DNA of 64,000 nucleotides from Tetramitus jugosus (Eukaryota; Heterolobosea; Eutetramitea; Acrasida; Vahlkampfiidae): contig OW569354.1 in the NCBI GenBank assembly GCA_937625935.1, positions 124,001-188,000 of the forward strand. Reading direction: 5' to 3'. Every line of letters starts with the position of its first letter. Position 1 is the stretch's first letter. This document shows positions 11,416 to 23,660 of the stretch, one piece after another. Made by a program: the position numbers and the translations under genes. The notes beneath the pieces were generated by a model. That model saw only the letters and a program-made list of their open reading frames with translations. It made no database searches and was not told the DNA's origin.

Positions 11416-14101
11416 TCAGTGATCGTTTTGTGGTTGTTGGTCATGATTGGGTACGGATGGTTGTTGCTCTTCGCTGCTCTCATCACTTGCTATTGATGGT
11501 GATGCTGGTGCTGCAGTGATGATTGTTTCGGACTCTGCTCGCTCAGGTAGTTGTGCTTGTTCTGGTTGCTGTTGTTGTTTTGCTTCGTCTTCCACTTTTT
11601 CATCTGCTTGTCGTTCCTCTTTGTGTTGTTGCTGTTCCGTCTTCTGCTGTTGTAGCTTTTGATATTCTTCCTCTTCTCGTAACTTTTGCTGCTTTTGTTG
11701 TTCCTCGAGTGCTTCGATCAAGTCCAGAGCTTGATTGCACTGTTCTTCCAGGTGACTATAGTTTTGAGCCTGTAACAATGCATCCTCAATTCTCTGAATA
11801 TCTTGCGAGTGAACAGCTTCTTCGAGTATCTTGGAAGCTAGACTCTTGTTCTTCATAAAGGATTTCACATCTTGAGCAAGAGCTACGAGCTCGGTGTCCG
11901 AAGAATCTAGTATCTGATAGGAGAGTCGATACTTTTCTTCTTCTTCAATCATATGAACCAGTTCTTGTTCGTTTTGCTCAGAGTACGCCTTGCTCATTCG
12001 ATTCAATAGGTCATCCTTCTTGAATTTACCCCAGAGTTGACGAATGTCTTGAACATCCTCTGGAGTTAGCACATTCTCGTACTGAGATATAATCTCCTGC
12101 AGCTTCGAAAAATCAAGTGATGCTTTAGCATCGCCCAAGTTGGTCAAAATTGTTTCCATTGTAATCTTCTCTCGAAGTTTCTCCTTTGGTTCTGTGATGG
12201 AAGTTTGTTGTTGAGGCTCGAGCTTGAGGTTTTCTTCAACATGAGATGAATTCGGATTTAAATTTGTTTCTCCCTTGATGTTTTCATTCGAACTCTTCTC
12301 TTCCTTAACTTCTTCAGGGGTGGTTGTGTTTGTTGTTTGGTCCTCTGCCTGATTCAAATCTACTGTACTCTTACTCTCCTCCTTGATTGGAGCATTCTTA
12401 GTTTTGTTGAATCGAACAATGAACATATGAATGACCTTATAAATTGTTAGGGCAGATGATTTTGTTTCTTGGAAGATATCAACAGTCATATTTTTCGTCA
12501 ATCGCATGTGAATCCTATACTCCTTCTCATCATCCATCAATAACGAGGTTTTATGGACTCTACTGAATGGGAGTTCATACAACAGATCATAATTTCGATT
12601 ATTTCTGAATTCTAATGATTTCTGAGTGATACTAAGGTCGATAGTCGTTCTCGTGTCAAGAGCTCCCTGGATAATAACAGTCAACCCTGACACTTCCAAG
12701 CATTTAAACATAGAAATATCCTCAGAGGAGAGATGGGAATCTTGAATCTTTTTCATTTTCTTCCTCTCTTCCTTCACTTCCTCTCTCCGTTTAGTTACTT
12801 CCGCCCTCAATAGCTTAATCTCCTTATTGTACTGCAGTAACATATGAGCTTGGGACGAATTGTCAGTTGAATTGAGGGTTATTAATTGAGGTTCTTTCTT
12901 CTCAGGGGTTTCCGGACGATTTTTTTCTTCTTCTTCAAGCGTTTCATTTGGGAGAAGTATCGTACTGTTTCTATCCTTTGGGTCGAACTTCTCCACATTG
13001 ATTGGGGCCAGAACACTCTGAAGAGAATCAGATAGAAGTTCCTGGTATGGAGCTAGAGATTGAATGAACGACTTATCATCTAAATCGTATTGTTGAATCT
13101 GTTCTATAATAGATGTGTATTCTTCGGATGATCGAGGCTTTAAATCGAGTAACCAGCCTGCTCTGATTGCTTCCACAACCAATGGATTATTTGAAATATA
13201 TTGTTTCACGAACTCTCTTTCCTTGTAGGTCACTGTTTGATCATCAATTTTTTTAATAGATGTCCCTGCTGCGATTAGACACATTAATCGATAGTAAGGA
13301 TGTTTGGTGATTGGATTTCCTTCGAGTAAGATATGTTGAAGCTTTGGTTGATTCTCAAGACCAAAGAATGAGCAAATACAATTGTTACCAACATGAAGCA
13401 TTTCCAATTCTGGTTGAGAGTTGAGGTATTTGAAGGAAAGAAGGTAGTTGTTTTGGATATAGAGTAGTTTCAATTCGCCTCTAACACCCATGCCGAGGAA
13501 GCTTGTTATTCGATAGTTTGGCGCAGAGATTGTCTATTGACCGAGGAGTTATATAACGCCATACAAAGTTTTCCGTAAAACAAACTTAAAAAGAAACTAC
13601 ATACATCAAATCCCATGACAACTGACACTTCCCCGATAGTTTTAGGTTGAATGTTGGTTTGGATTCTCTCCCGTTTGGGAGTGCTTCGTCTGAGTACGGG
13701 GGATGGTGGTCGTTGATACATTGGTTGGGGTGTGGATAGAACAACAGATGATGGTGTAAATGTTCCAAAGCTGCTTCTTTCTCGCTCTGAGAAAAGTTGT
13801 GTTGAAAAAATGGTCAACCATCATTAATCTTCTGTGGTAAAAGAATAGAGTACATACTCTTGTCAATTGTTGGTGAAGCATATCTCTGATCATACGAGGC
13901 TGTAGATTTCATGTAATTTGGCTGAATTTGACTTGGTAATTCAGCAGTTACTAAAGACCTAACATTTTGAGCACTGGCGGACCTTTTGACAGGTAAAGAA
14001 CCTGTTGATCTTCTGTTAAAGTTTAAATTTGTTTCACCTCCAAGTTGAGGTCGTATTGGTCTCTTGTGCGAAAGAGAGTCCTGTGAGAAGGTGCTAGACA
14101 T
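11416..14101 (-). CDS. Leucine-rich repeat and coiled-coil protein
   Basis: Three exons: 13858..14101, 13605..13786 and 11416..13533, separated by two 71-nt introns (13787..13857 and 13534..13604), giving 847 aa. The last splice restores SAPNYRITSFLGM, an LRR strand upstream of further repeats (LKLLYIQNNYLLSFKYLN, LEMLHVGNNCICSFFGL, LQHILLEGNPITKHPYY). The repeats end in an LRR-cap-like segment (MCLIAAGTSIKKIDDQTVT) as in SDS22-type proteins. The middle holds charged coiled-coil stretches and a beta-rich domain near residue 430. The C-terminus is Gln/Glu-rich. The LRR cap resembles those of axonemal and centrosomal LRR proteins, but I cannot name an orthologue. Confidence 0.85.
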
Positions 14102-14181
14102 TTTACTTGGTAATGATTTCTTTCTGCCAGTTTACGGTAAAAAAGAAAGGGCGCCATTGGCGTAACTCCGATGCAGGAGAT

Positions 14182-15480
14182 TTACACTGGTCTCATGAGT
14201 AAGCTGGAATATATTTCGGGGTCGTGAGGGTCCTTCTTAATGGTATATTTCAACACTGCTTCTCTGGTTGATGGTGTTTTATCCATGAAGATATGCTTGT
14301 CTGCTTTTGACTGCAGCTTCCACATTGCTGATTCCTGTACCAGCTCCTTACCAATAGATGCAACGAATTGATAAGGAGGGCCTCTACCTCCAGAGACCTC
14401 AATGCGCATATTGATCATAACAAAGTAGGTATCATTCTGTGATTCTTGAACGCAGTAGAAGATTCTTGATATCCCCATATTTTCAACAATGGCAGATTTT
14501 TCTCTATACATTGCACGGACTCCCTTTGCATCCACAACATTCACCACCAATTCTGCTCGTTTTACAAACTGTTCCCTTGTCAGTCTCAAACCGAGAAAAT
14601 AATTGTTTCGATTGGGCGAACCATTCTTCTTGTAACCCGGATTGCCAGTTCGAATTACAGCTCCCTTCACCACCTTCTGCAAATCAGCTAAACAAAAGAA
14701 CTTGACATCTTTGCTGCCTCCGGTGATACCCATGGCTTCCGATTCCTCTTTTGTTGGCTTGATCTTGGCAGGGAACAACACCATATTCGCACCTGTTTCC
14801 ATCATCTCATGGATCACATGATCGTGCTCCTTGGTTGATAAAATGACCTCATCTAGTCTAGGTATTTTGCTTACGGTAGGACCATCTCGCAAATCTTTCT
14901 CCATTTCGCTTCTCGATCTCTTTGTTTTGCCTCCTACATGAGTACCTTGCTGCTGGCTCTTGCTGGCTGAGACCTTCTCAGGCATATTTTGATTTCCACT
15001 CAGGGACTGAAACATAGGGGAATACATTGACTGAGGATTACAGGCATGCAGATTCCCGAATGGATTGAACATCCATGGATAGAATACATAAGAGTTCGGA
15101 TCATTCATCATCAGAATAGGATGGAAATAAACTGGCCCTCCATTGATGTGGAGCCCATTGCTTTCTGCCGTGTGATTCGTGCTCACAACTTGGTGTTGAT
15201 CTGGCGTGAGAGATGTTTGTTCGAGAACCAGTTGTGACTCCTCTGGCAACTGCTGCTGTTGTTGTTGTTGCTGTGGCAGTTCCTCTTGTTGCAATGGAAC
15301 ATCTTTAGCATCTTGAATATGATAGTCTGAATTTTCACCAGTATTGACAGTTCCCTCTTCCACGTCTGACAAGTCGAGCAAGAAGTTGTAGTCTTGAAAG
15401 ATGTGGCTTGAAAGCCACCCAGATTCCTCAGACTCCTTATCAAAGTCCCACTTTGAGATTGCATCTTGGTCGTTTGTCAT
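14182..15480 (-). CDS. Orphan protein with Gln tract, 432 aa
   Basis: Single exon, 432 aa. The N-terminal 200 residues are low-complexity and acidic, with a poly-Gln run and Asn/Pro/Phe-rich segments. Residues from about 205 form a more ordered domain containing the Lys/Arg/Asn-rich GNPGYKKNGSPNRNNYF, YREKSAIVENMGISRIFYC and the glycine loop SGGRGPPYQFVASIG. I do not recognise the fold. A disordered acidic/Gln region followed by a basic ordered domain would suit a transcription regulator, but that is only a guess. The gap 15481..15790 upstream holds no clear gene. Confidence 0.75.
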   Translation of the reverse strand: MTNDQDAISKWDFDKESEESGWLSSHIFQDYNFLLDLSDVEEGTVNTGENSDYHIQDAKDVPLQQEELPQQQQQQQQLPEESQLVLEQTSLTPDQHQVVSTNHTAESNGLHINGGPVYFHPILMMNDPNSYVFYPWMFNPFGNLHACNPQSMYSPMFQSLSGNQNMPEKVSASKSQQQGTHVGGKTKRSRSEMEKDLRDGPTVSKIPRLDEVILSTKEHDHVIHEMMETGANMVLFPAKIKPTKEESEAMGITGGSKDVKFFCLADLQKVVKGAVIRTGNPGYKKNGSPNRNNYFLGLRLTREQFVKRAELVVNVVDAKGVRAMYREKSAIVENMGISRIFYCVQESQNDTYFVMINMRIEVSGGRGPPYQFVASIGKELVQESAMWKLQSKADKHIFMDKTPSTREAVLKYTIKKDPHDPEIYSSLLMRPV

Positions 15481-15790
15481 TTTGGTATTATCTTGTGTGA
15501 CTCGGCTAGCTATGTAAAGTGCTCGTTATGTGTTTTTGTTGAGTCCTGCATCTGAAAAAAATCAGACGCTTTTCAAGGCGAGAGTGCAGGAGGTAAGGGG
15601 TGTGCGTGAAAATAAAATGTTGAATGACAGGTGGTACCTGCAGTCTCGATATGGGATCAGCGGAAACAACTCTGAAATTTCTGCAGAGACGTCCCAGCGA
15701 TCGTTTACAGGAGAACGGATCAAAGTGATGCTCCATGCAGTGGAAAGAAAACCACATCCATGTTTATATTTTGATTGGAGAAGAATACTC

Positions 15791-16903
15791 CTACACTGGG
15801 ACGTCCGAGTCTTCTCTGTGTGTTGATCTCCAGGTGACGTACACTTCATCAGTCCTGAATCTTTGTGTGATTGTGGCCTCATTCAGTGGTGTTGCAAAAC
15901 CATCCTGGAATTGCAAAATTCCGGCATAGGCAATCATGCATCCATTGTCAATACAATATCTATCATCCATAGCATGGAGCAATCCATTTCTATCTTCCAG
16001 CATTTGCTTCATCATCTCCTGTAATCGAATATTACAACCAACACCACCAACAATCAGTACTTCATTGATACCGCAATGAGCCATGGCTCTCTCCGTAATC
16101 TCCACCAGCATAGCAAACAGAGTCTCTTGCAGTGAGTAACACAAGTCAGCAGCAGTGCACTCATTGTTCTTAAGCATTGGTATTCCAAATTGCTCCACAA
16201 AACTTAAAATACCTGAAAAACTAACATCCATTCCCTTGACAACATATGGTATATCAACCAACTTTGTTCCCTGTTTTGCCAATTGTTCAATATTGTATCC
16301 AGGGCTCGGATCATTAGACAAATTAATCAATCTCGCAAATCGATCCAAACAATTACCAATTGCAATATCAATCGTCTCTCCAAAAATACGGTATCGATTC
16401 ATTGAATATGCAATGACTTGCGTGTTTCCACCACTCACATACAACACGATAGGATCCTCTGCCTTGCACACCACTCTACCCATCTCAATATGACCAATGC
16501 AATGATTGACACCAACAAGTGGAACGTTCCACAATTGAGAGATCACTCTCGCAACAACAGCAACACTATTCAAAGGTGCTCCCATGCCAGGTCCCTTCGT
16601 ATAACAAATGACATCAATCTGTGTTGGATCCGTCAATCCAGCCTCCAATATCGCATTCCTTGTCATTTCGTGAATATGTTCTTGATGATGAATGGCTGTT
16701 TCTCTTGGTAGGAATCCAGTTCCAGGTGGAGTAATGTACGTGTGACGCAAATTGCTGAGAATGGTGCCATCACTGGTGACGACACCAATGGCCAACTTGT
16801 TTGCTGATCCTTCCATGCCCAGTGCCACAAAGTATTTTCCATTCTTGGGTTGTGGCTTTGATTGTTTTTGGTTGTTGTGTTTGGAGAATGAAGTCGTGCT
16901 CAT
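15791..16903 (-). CDS. OSGEP: tRNA N6-threonylcarbamoyladenosine transferase Kae1/OSGEP
   Basis: Single exon, 370 aa; the family is near 335 aa and the excess is a short Lys/Gln/Ser-rich N-terminus. Diagnostic segments: [16 protein letters not shown] (ASKHA phosphate loop), [27 protein letters not shown], the metal-binding HxxxH in [11 protein letters not shown] (His 134 and 138), [12 protein letters not shown], and a late [10 protein letters not shown] supplying the metal-binding Asp. It is the catalytic subunit of the KEOPS complex, which makes t6A at position 37 of ANN-decoding tRNAs. There is no mitochondrial presequence, so it is the cytosolic Kae1 and not the Qri7 form. Confidence 0.97.
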   Translation of the reverse strand: MSTTSFSKHNNQKQSKPQPKNGKYFVALGMEGSANKLAIGVVTSDGTILSNLRHTYITPPGTGFLPRETAIHHQEHIHEMTRNAILEAGLTDPTQIDVICYTKGPGMGAPLNSVAVVARVISQLWNVPLVGVNHCIGHIEMGRVVCKAEDPIVLYVSGGNTQVIAYSMNRYRIFGETIDIAIGNCLDRFARLINLSNDPSPGYNIEQLAKQGTKLVDIPYVVKGMDVSFSGILSFVEQFGIPMLKNNECTAADLCYSLQETLFAMLVEITERAMAHCGINEVLIVGGVGCNIRLQEMMKQMLEDRNGLLHAMDDRYCIDNGCMIAYAGILQFQDGFATPLNEATITQRFRTDEVYVTWRSTHREDSDVPV

Positions 16904-17002
16904 TTGTTGTTTCAGTTTTTAAATGTTTTTTTGATGAAGTGTCTGAAGCTTGATTTTTTTGTTGTGTGAAGCTTCTTTCTGAACTTATGAAGGCAATGGT
17001 GT

Positions 17003-17748
17003 TTACTGTTGGGGACATTGAACATCTCCATCTCTGGGTTGCTTTTCGCTGGCCATCAGTTTCAACTCACGGGACTTGGCAATTTCTTTCCGTTTGATTA
17101 TCGAGGGTTTGGCGTAACTTATCACCAATGTATTGTTTGCGTGAGCCCACTGTAGCTCTTCTCTGTCGAGATTGAGACCTTCTCTCTTCATATCAGGGAT
17201 ATCAAATCTCTTGTAGAACTTTTTGTTGCGTGTCTGGATGACAATTTCTTGGGTGGAATCGTCTATTGATACAAGGAAATTGTCTTTTGGATAAGGCAAG
17301 TTTCGTACTCTGAACTGGAATGCATTCTCAGAGTCTTTTCTTGAGAACATTGGCTAAAATTCATGAAATCAGTATTCTATGTCGGCACTAGTGAATTCTT
17401 TCTTCCTATACTTACATTCTTGGAAGAGACTGCGAGGTTATCTCTCATGGGGTTAAAAGGCTTAAACACTTCACCGCCCAGCTCGAAGACCCATTCCCCC
17501 TCACCACCGAGTTGAGATGGTTTTCTGTTTTTTCTTATCAATAATTCATTCGTTTTCAAATCATATTCCTCAACCATCTCAGAACCGTCCTTGTATGTCG
17601 TGTGAAATTTTCGTCTACTTCCACTGATGATTGAGGTTGTGTAAGGGTAAGTTGTGCCATCGTGATCATCTTTCGAGTTCTCTACATTTCGACCTTTTGA
17701 TATTTGATTCCCCTGTTGGGTCAAATTTGACAAAGCTTTATAGTTCAT
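17003..17748 (-). CDS. DPCD: DPCD, ciliogenesis-associated protein
   Basis: Exons 17416..17748 and 17003..17353, intron 17354..17415 (62 nt), 227 aa (human DPCD 203). Start chosen at MNYKAL; an in-frame upstream Met at 17856 would add an unlikely hydrophobic stretch. Signature segments: RRKFHTTYKDGSEMVEEYD, TNELLIRKNRKPSQLGG, SKNPMFSRKDSENAFQFRVR across the splice, NLPYPKDNF, RNKKFYKRFDIPDM and AHANNTLVISYAKP. Family knowledge: DPCD has a CS/p23-like fold, works with the RUVBL1/2 AAA proteins and is needed for motile cilia. This fits an amoeboflagellate. It is divergent with Raptor across about 140 bases. Confidence 0.95.
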
Positions 17749-17889
17749 TTTGCTTTTCTGTCGAGTTCTTCGTAGATGGAGCTCCAATTCTGCGTCGTCT
17801 TCCGTCGTCCAACAAAAAAACACCGCTGGTTGTAAAATTACACCGAAATCAAACAAAAAAAAACAGGTTCTTTCTTCGCGGTATGAACA

Positions 17890-20800
17890 ATGACACAGTC
17901 ATCTTCCGTACCCAACACCAACAACACTGCTGTTGATCAACAACAGCAGCCTTCTACTGCACGATATCAACTTCCTCCCTATCCCTTCCACAATCATGCA
18001 AACGAACAACCACAAACCATCACATGGGCTCAAAACAACAACTCCAATGCTGTTGTCTCTGATCCCAACAGCAATAATAGCTCTGGCAACAACAACACGA
18101 ATAACACGAATACGAATACTGCCAACAATGTCCTTCAACAAATGCTACAAGACATTCAACACATTCCACAATTACCAGTCTTTTTTCAAGACAAGAAGCA
18201 TGAGCACATGAATTGCGAGATGCCAAGGAATCAATTAGTCGATTGGCGCATGAGTCAAAAATTAAAAACGGTGCATGTTGCCCTAGTCATGTGTCTCAAC
18301 ATTGGAGTCGATCCACCTGATGTCATTCGTGTTCATCCATGTGCCAAACTAGAAGCATGGACAGATCCATTTACGTTGCCACATCAGAGAGCGTTAGAGA
18401 CGATTGGTGCAGCACTAAAGAGTCAATATGAGCGATGGCAACCGAGAGCTCGGTACAAGCAATGCTTGGATCCAACTGTTGAAGAAGTGAAAAAGACTTG
18501 TATCAATTTGAGAAGAAGTGCAAAAAAAGAACGTGTTCTGTTTCATTACAATGGTCACGGTGTACCAAAACCGAGCAACAATGGTGAAATTTGGGTGTTT
18601 AATAAGACGTTTACTCAGTACATTCCATTGTCTCTGTACGATTTATCATCCTGGATGGAATCACCATCCATTTATGTGTTTGATTGCTCATCGGCCGGAA
18701 CCGTGCTAGATACATTCCTACAAGTGTTCAAACAAAAAGAGGTAGGTGTGGAATGTCGATTGATTCAAATGATTTGTATTGATTTTTTTTGTTTTGCTCA
18801 TCAAGTTATTTCTCATCCATATTTCTCTCCATTCCTTGTCCTATAGACTCGAGGATCAAAATCAAAGGAAAACATTATATTGGCTGCATGTGGCGTAAAC
18901 GAAACTCTTCCAATGAATCCAAACTTTCCCGCTGATTTGTTCACAGCATGTCTCACTACACCAATCAAGGTTGCTCTCAAGTGGTTCTGTGAAAACAATC
19001 GATTGTTGAACAATATTACCATGGATATGATTGATAATATTCCGGGACAGATTAACGATAGGAGAACGCCTCTCGGTGAATTGAATTGGATATTTACTGC
19101 AGTGACCGACACGATCGCGTGGAGTATGTTACCACGTGACTTGTTCCATAAATTATTTAGACAGGACTTATTGGTGGCGAGCTTGTTTAGAAACTTTTTG
19201 CTTGCCGATAGAATCATGAGAACTGTTAACTGTACTCCTGTTACATACCCTAAGTTACCAGCGACTCATAATCATGAAATGTGGGCTGCATGGGATCTCG
19301 CACTAGACATGTGTATTTCACAGCTACCGAAATTGAATCAAGGTGGAGATCAAGAATATGAATATAGTTCATTCTTTGCCTCTCAATTAACCGATTTTCA
19401 AGTTTGGTTAGATTTTGGACATCAAAACAAGCAGCCACCAAAGCAACTACCGATTCTGTTGCAGGTTTTACTGAGTCAAGCGCATCGTTTAAGAGCTCTT
19501 TCATTGCTGGGCAGATTTTTAGATATGGGTCCATGGGCTGTGAATCTAGCTCTGAGTGTTGGAATCTTCCCCTATGTTTTAAAGCTGCTACAGAGTAATT
19601 CACCTGAACTGAAACAAATCCTTGTATTTATATGGGCGAAAATTTTAACTTTGGATCAATCTTGTCAAGTTGATCTTGTGAAAGAGAATGGACATATTTA
19701 TTTTATTAACATTATCGCAAATAAGGCACACGACGCTAAACTAAAAGCGATGGCATGCTTTGTACTATCAGTTATTGCAAACAAGTTCTCTCCTGGTCAA
19801 AGTGCTTGCTTGCAGAGTTTAAATGTATTGAATACATGTGTTGGTCAACTGACAGAGAAGAACTCTCATCTCAGACAGTGGCTCTGTCTACTTATTGGAA
19901 AACTGATTGAAAACTTCCCTGATGCACAAGCTCAGGCATTCAACTTAGGTATTCACGAGAAAGTATCCAAGTTACTAACGGATAGAGTGCCTGAAGTACG
20001 AGCAGCCGCTGTATTCTGTCTGCAATCATTCATTAGGTTCGATGCTCACGACAACCAAGAAAAAATAGATCTAGATACATTGAGCGAAGAGCGAATTTTA
20101 AAAGAAATGCAAGTTGGTGGAGGATTGTATCAAGCGATGCTTGATGGTAGTCCTCTTGTGCGAAGAGAACTAGTCTATGCTCTAGCAACGTTTATCGATC
20201 GTTATGCTGAGTATATACCACCAGATTTGCTGCGAACAATCATCGAAGAACATACAGCATCGTCTTTGTCTCCTTGTTCTCCCGACAGACAGAGTGATAA
20301 TTCCTTTGCTTTCCTGACTGCACCTCTAAAGAAGTCCAAATCCAAGAAGAAGCAGAAGAAAAATAGTCAGTCGGTCAGTCCCTCCACATCTCCACACATG
20401 TCAAGAAGCGAGCACATCACTGGACACGTGGATGTCTCTGCTCCAAAGGACATGAAGGATAGAGACCTTGGCAAACGAAGTTACTTTGCACTCGATGTGT
20501 GCAGAGTTATTCTCATGCTCTGTTCCGATCCTCTTCCTTATGTATCGACCCCTGCCAATCTGGTTTTGCGATACATGAAAAAGAATTTCCTAAGGCATTC
20601 ATCTGATGACGGTGAGAGAGGTTCATCAAGATCCTCTCGCACTCTTGCCACATCTCCTCCCACTCAACGATCCAAATCTCCTCTATCCAGACAGGTCATA
20701 TCTCCAAAGCCCAATCGACTTTCAGCTCGTTTCCTCATGATTCGAAAGAGCGCCTCAGAGGCTGATATCAGCAAAGTGTCTCAGTCCCAACCACAGGCTC

Positions 20801-22362
20801 AAGCAACAGATACGGAGGAAAGTCTTCATCTCCCAGTGACTCAGTATTATGAGTGGTGCAGCGAATACTTTACCACACCTCTTCTTGCTGAGAATCAAAT
20901 TGAGAAGGAAGTTCCTGTTCAGAAGCCAAATGATACAACAAATGCAAACTTTGGTGCTGTAACCAAGAAGGCCCTTTTGAGAAAACGAAGACAAGATCAT
21001 TTAATCTATGAACGACAAATGCTAGTCAAGAATGTCACACATCCATCAGTCGCTCGACGCAAGTTGGAAGATCAAATTGGTTTCTTCGGTAACCAAACTG
21101 ATATTGTCTCTCAAATGAAGTTCCACTCGACTGAACCATGGTTGGTTGTGTCAGATCATAGAGATGGTATCATACTCTGGGATTGGACAAAGGGAGAGAA
21201 AGTCAGTTCATGGAACGTGGCCTCAACTCTGAAAGCTCAACCCCACCACATTCTCCACCACACCCAATCAGCATTCATCGGCACGACAAGCAACACCAGT
21301 TTGAGTGATGAAGATAGCCTTGAGGATCAACCACTATACCTGAGCAATGAACTTCTGGACTCCACATTAACTGATATGAGGATCACAGACATGCAATTCG
21401 TGAATGAACAAACTGCTGATGAAAGATCTCTCCTGTTGGTTGCTACATCCAGAGGTAACGTTTGTTTGTACTCCAACTATCATCGAAGAAGACCTCCACG
21501 TATGATCACAGCACTCAAAGCCGCACCTGAAGTTATCTCAAGAGATCACGGACCAGGAGTATTAACAACATGGCAACAACGAACAGGTACATTGATCGTG
21601 GGTGGTGATCTCGAATATATCAAGATATGGGACATGACGAGAGAATGGTGCGTCCAAAGCTTGCCATTATATTCTCCAAATGAAACAGACAATATGAACG
21701 GAGGAGCTTGTGTCACTAGCTTAACGACAGATCAGAGCCACAACAATGAACAAGTGTTTGTGGCTGGTTTGAGCGATGGTAGTCTGTTCGTTTTCGATAA
21801 GCGTGTGTCTGGATCTGGGTCAGCCAAGTTTGGCCGCGTTGCTAAGCTGAAAGAAAAGGGTGATGATGACTGGATTGTCAATGTTCAGATGCAAAAGACG
21901 AGTTCAACACAAATCATTTCTGGAAGTTCTGGCGGCATTGTCAAGATTTGGGACATGCGTATTGATTCAAGTGTGAAGACATTTAACGTGAATGATTCTT
22001 CTGGAACGAGCATAGCAGCCGACACATTGCTCAATATTGATGAGAATTTGTTGTCTGGAGGTATCGGAGGTGCGACAAGCTATGCGGCATCTTCGAGTCG
22101 AAAGGCCAATCAGAGATCATGCATGACAGCACTCGCGGTGCATGACTATGCACCAATCATTGCCTGTGGTAGCAACAATCAGTTTATCAAGGTACTAAAC
22201 ACATCCGGAGAAACACTGTCCATGATCTATTACCATGATGGATTTTTGGGTCAAAGAATAGGTCCTGTCTCCTCACTGGCTTTCCATCCGTATCGTCCAT
22301 ACCTTGCAGCTGGCAGCACAGATGCCATCATCAGTGTTTATGGACCTCCGCCACTCCATTAA
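17890..22362 (+). CDS. RPTOR: Raptor, TORC1 scaffold
   Basis: Exons 17890..18741 and 18847..22362, intron 18742..18846 (105 nt), 1455 aa. After an Asn/Gln-rich leader comes the Raptor N-terminal conserved domain with its caspase-like fold: [49 protein letters not shown] and [10 protein letters not shown]. Next is [20 protein letters not shown], then armadillo/HEAT repeats including the [20 protein letters not shown] block. Ser-rich disordered linkers follow. The C-terminus carries WD40 repeats ([28 protein letters not shown]). Raptor recruits substrates and RAG GTPases to TORC1. The gene is complete. Confidence 0.98.
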
Positions 22363-22551
22363 AGATAATATTATACAACACAGTCGCATTGCTGCAATGA
22401 ATGATACACACACTACCATTTCACAAAACACATCCTGTTGCAAAAACTGGATAATTTTACCAAAAAAGATTCCTGCTTGCACTTGTCTGTACAAAATAAC
22501 GATAATCGTGTTTTAATCGCTACAATCCCATCCTTCGGCTCTTCATTCCAT

Positions 22552-23434
22552 TTAAGCTTGAGCTGTTTCAGTTGAAGCAGTTCCAGATCTTGTCTTGGCA
22601 AAAGACTTTGCCCTGTGAGTACAGTACCAAACAAACGAATAGTGTCAACATCATACCATTAAATCACACCACACATAAACTACAAAAAAAGAGCATCAAT
22701 CAATGATGATACTTACAATCCTCTGAGACCTGGTTGAACACCATAGACAGAGACATCTTCTCCTCTTGCTTCAGCTTCCTTCTTCAGGAGCTCTTGACGG
22801 AATTCTTCCTGGTATTGTGCAATCATCTTTTGTTCATGTTCAACCTTGTTCTTGGCAGCAACGTACAGACCTTGTTGCTTATCAAGTCCATAGAAATAAC
22901 CAGATAGAAGGGCGGTACCAAGAACGACCTATAACATCCAATAAAACAACAACAACAACAAGAAAAAATGATTAGTTTTTTTGATATAGTTCAAGAATCA
23001 AAAAATGCATGGTGAAAAAGGGTGACGATGAGTGATGATGGTCAATGGTAAATGATCAATGGCAGTGTTGAATGAAGCTAATGTTTCTCGTTCGTTGTTG
23101 ATTTCGTTTTTGACTCGTTGTTCCACATATGCTTCCAAAAAATGATTGAAAATCGTAAATTGTTTGTTCATGACTATGATTCATTGTCTTCCTCAAAAAA
23201 GTATCACAAAAGATTTCGAGATGATGTCAAATGTGCTTGCTTTTTTGTTTGAGAATCCAATATTAGTAGGAAAACTTCATCCCTATTGATCATCATTTTT
23301 TCACTACCATCATCAATACTACATCATCGTCACAGCCTCAATCGCATGCATCAGTCATTTCATCCAAAAAGCTCCAAAAAATATGATGATGTGACACATA
23401 CGGAACGCCAAACAGGCTTGCGTGCGGAAGACAT
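22552..23434 (-). CDS. Small single-TM protein, possible ATP synthase subunit e
   Basis: Built by hand from three exons: 23402..23434, 22717..22928 and 22552..22612. The introns are 473 nt (22929..23401) and 104 nt (22613..22716). The phases agree at both joins and give 101 aa. The protein starts MSSARKPVWRS, then has one short hydrophobic segment with small-residue spacing (VVLGTALLSGYFYG), then a charged helix (KNKVEHEQKMIAQYQEEF, RQELLKKEAEARG) and a Ser/Thr/Ala tail. The layout of a Gly-rich membrane helix followed by a KxxEE helix resembles subunit e of mitochondrial ATP synthase, a weak but plausible assignment. The first intron is unusually long for this window. A GT-AG pair upstream (about 23446..23532) could be a 5' UTR intron. 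Confidence 0.65.
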
Positions 23435-23660
23435 TATTGTAATAGTTTAGACTGTGATTATTATCGTGGGAAAATTGTTGGTTAGCACAAAAACCGGATG
23501 ATTGAAAGAGCGGCATTACGCGCAACAAGAATGACATACCTTGCTGTTGTGTTGTTTGTGAGATTTTTGGTTGACTAAGATTGTAACAACATTGAACCTT
23601 GCAGTGTAGTTTATCCGACATGGAGAAAAAGAAAAAAAATGAGCCAAATACACTCTGAGT

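Noticed and set aside
23355-23621. 88-codon minus-strand ORF upstream of the small three-exon gene
   Set aside because: It overlaps the 11-codon exon in a different frame and reads like leader plus intron.
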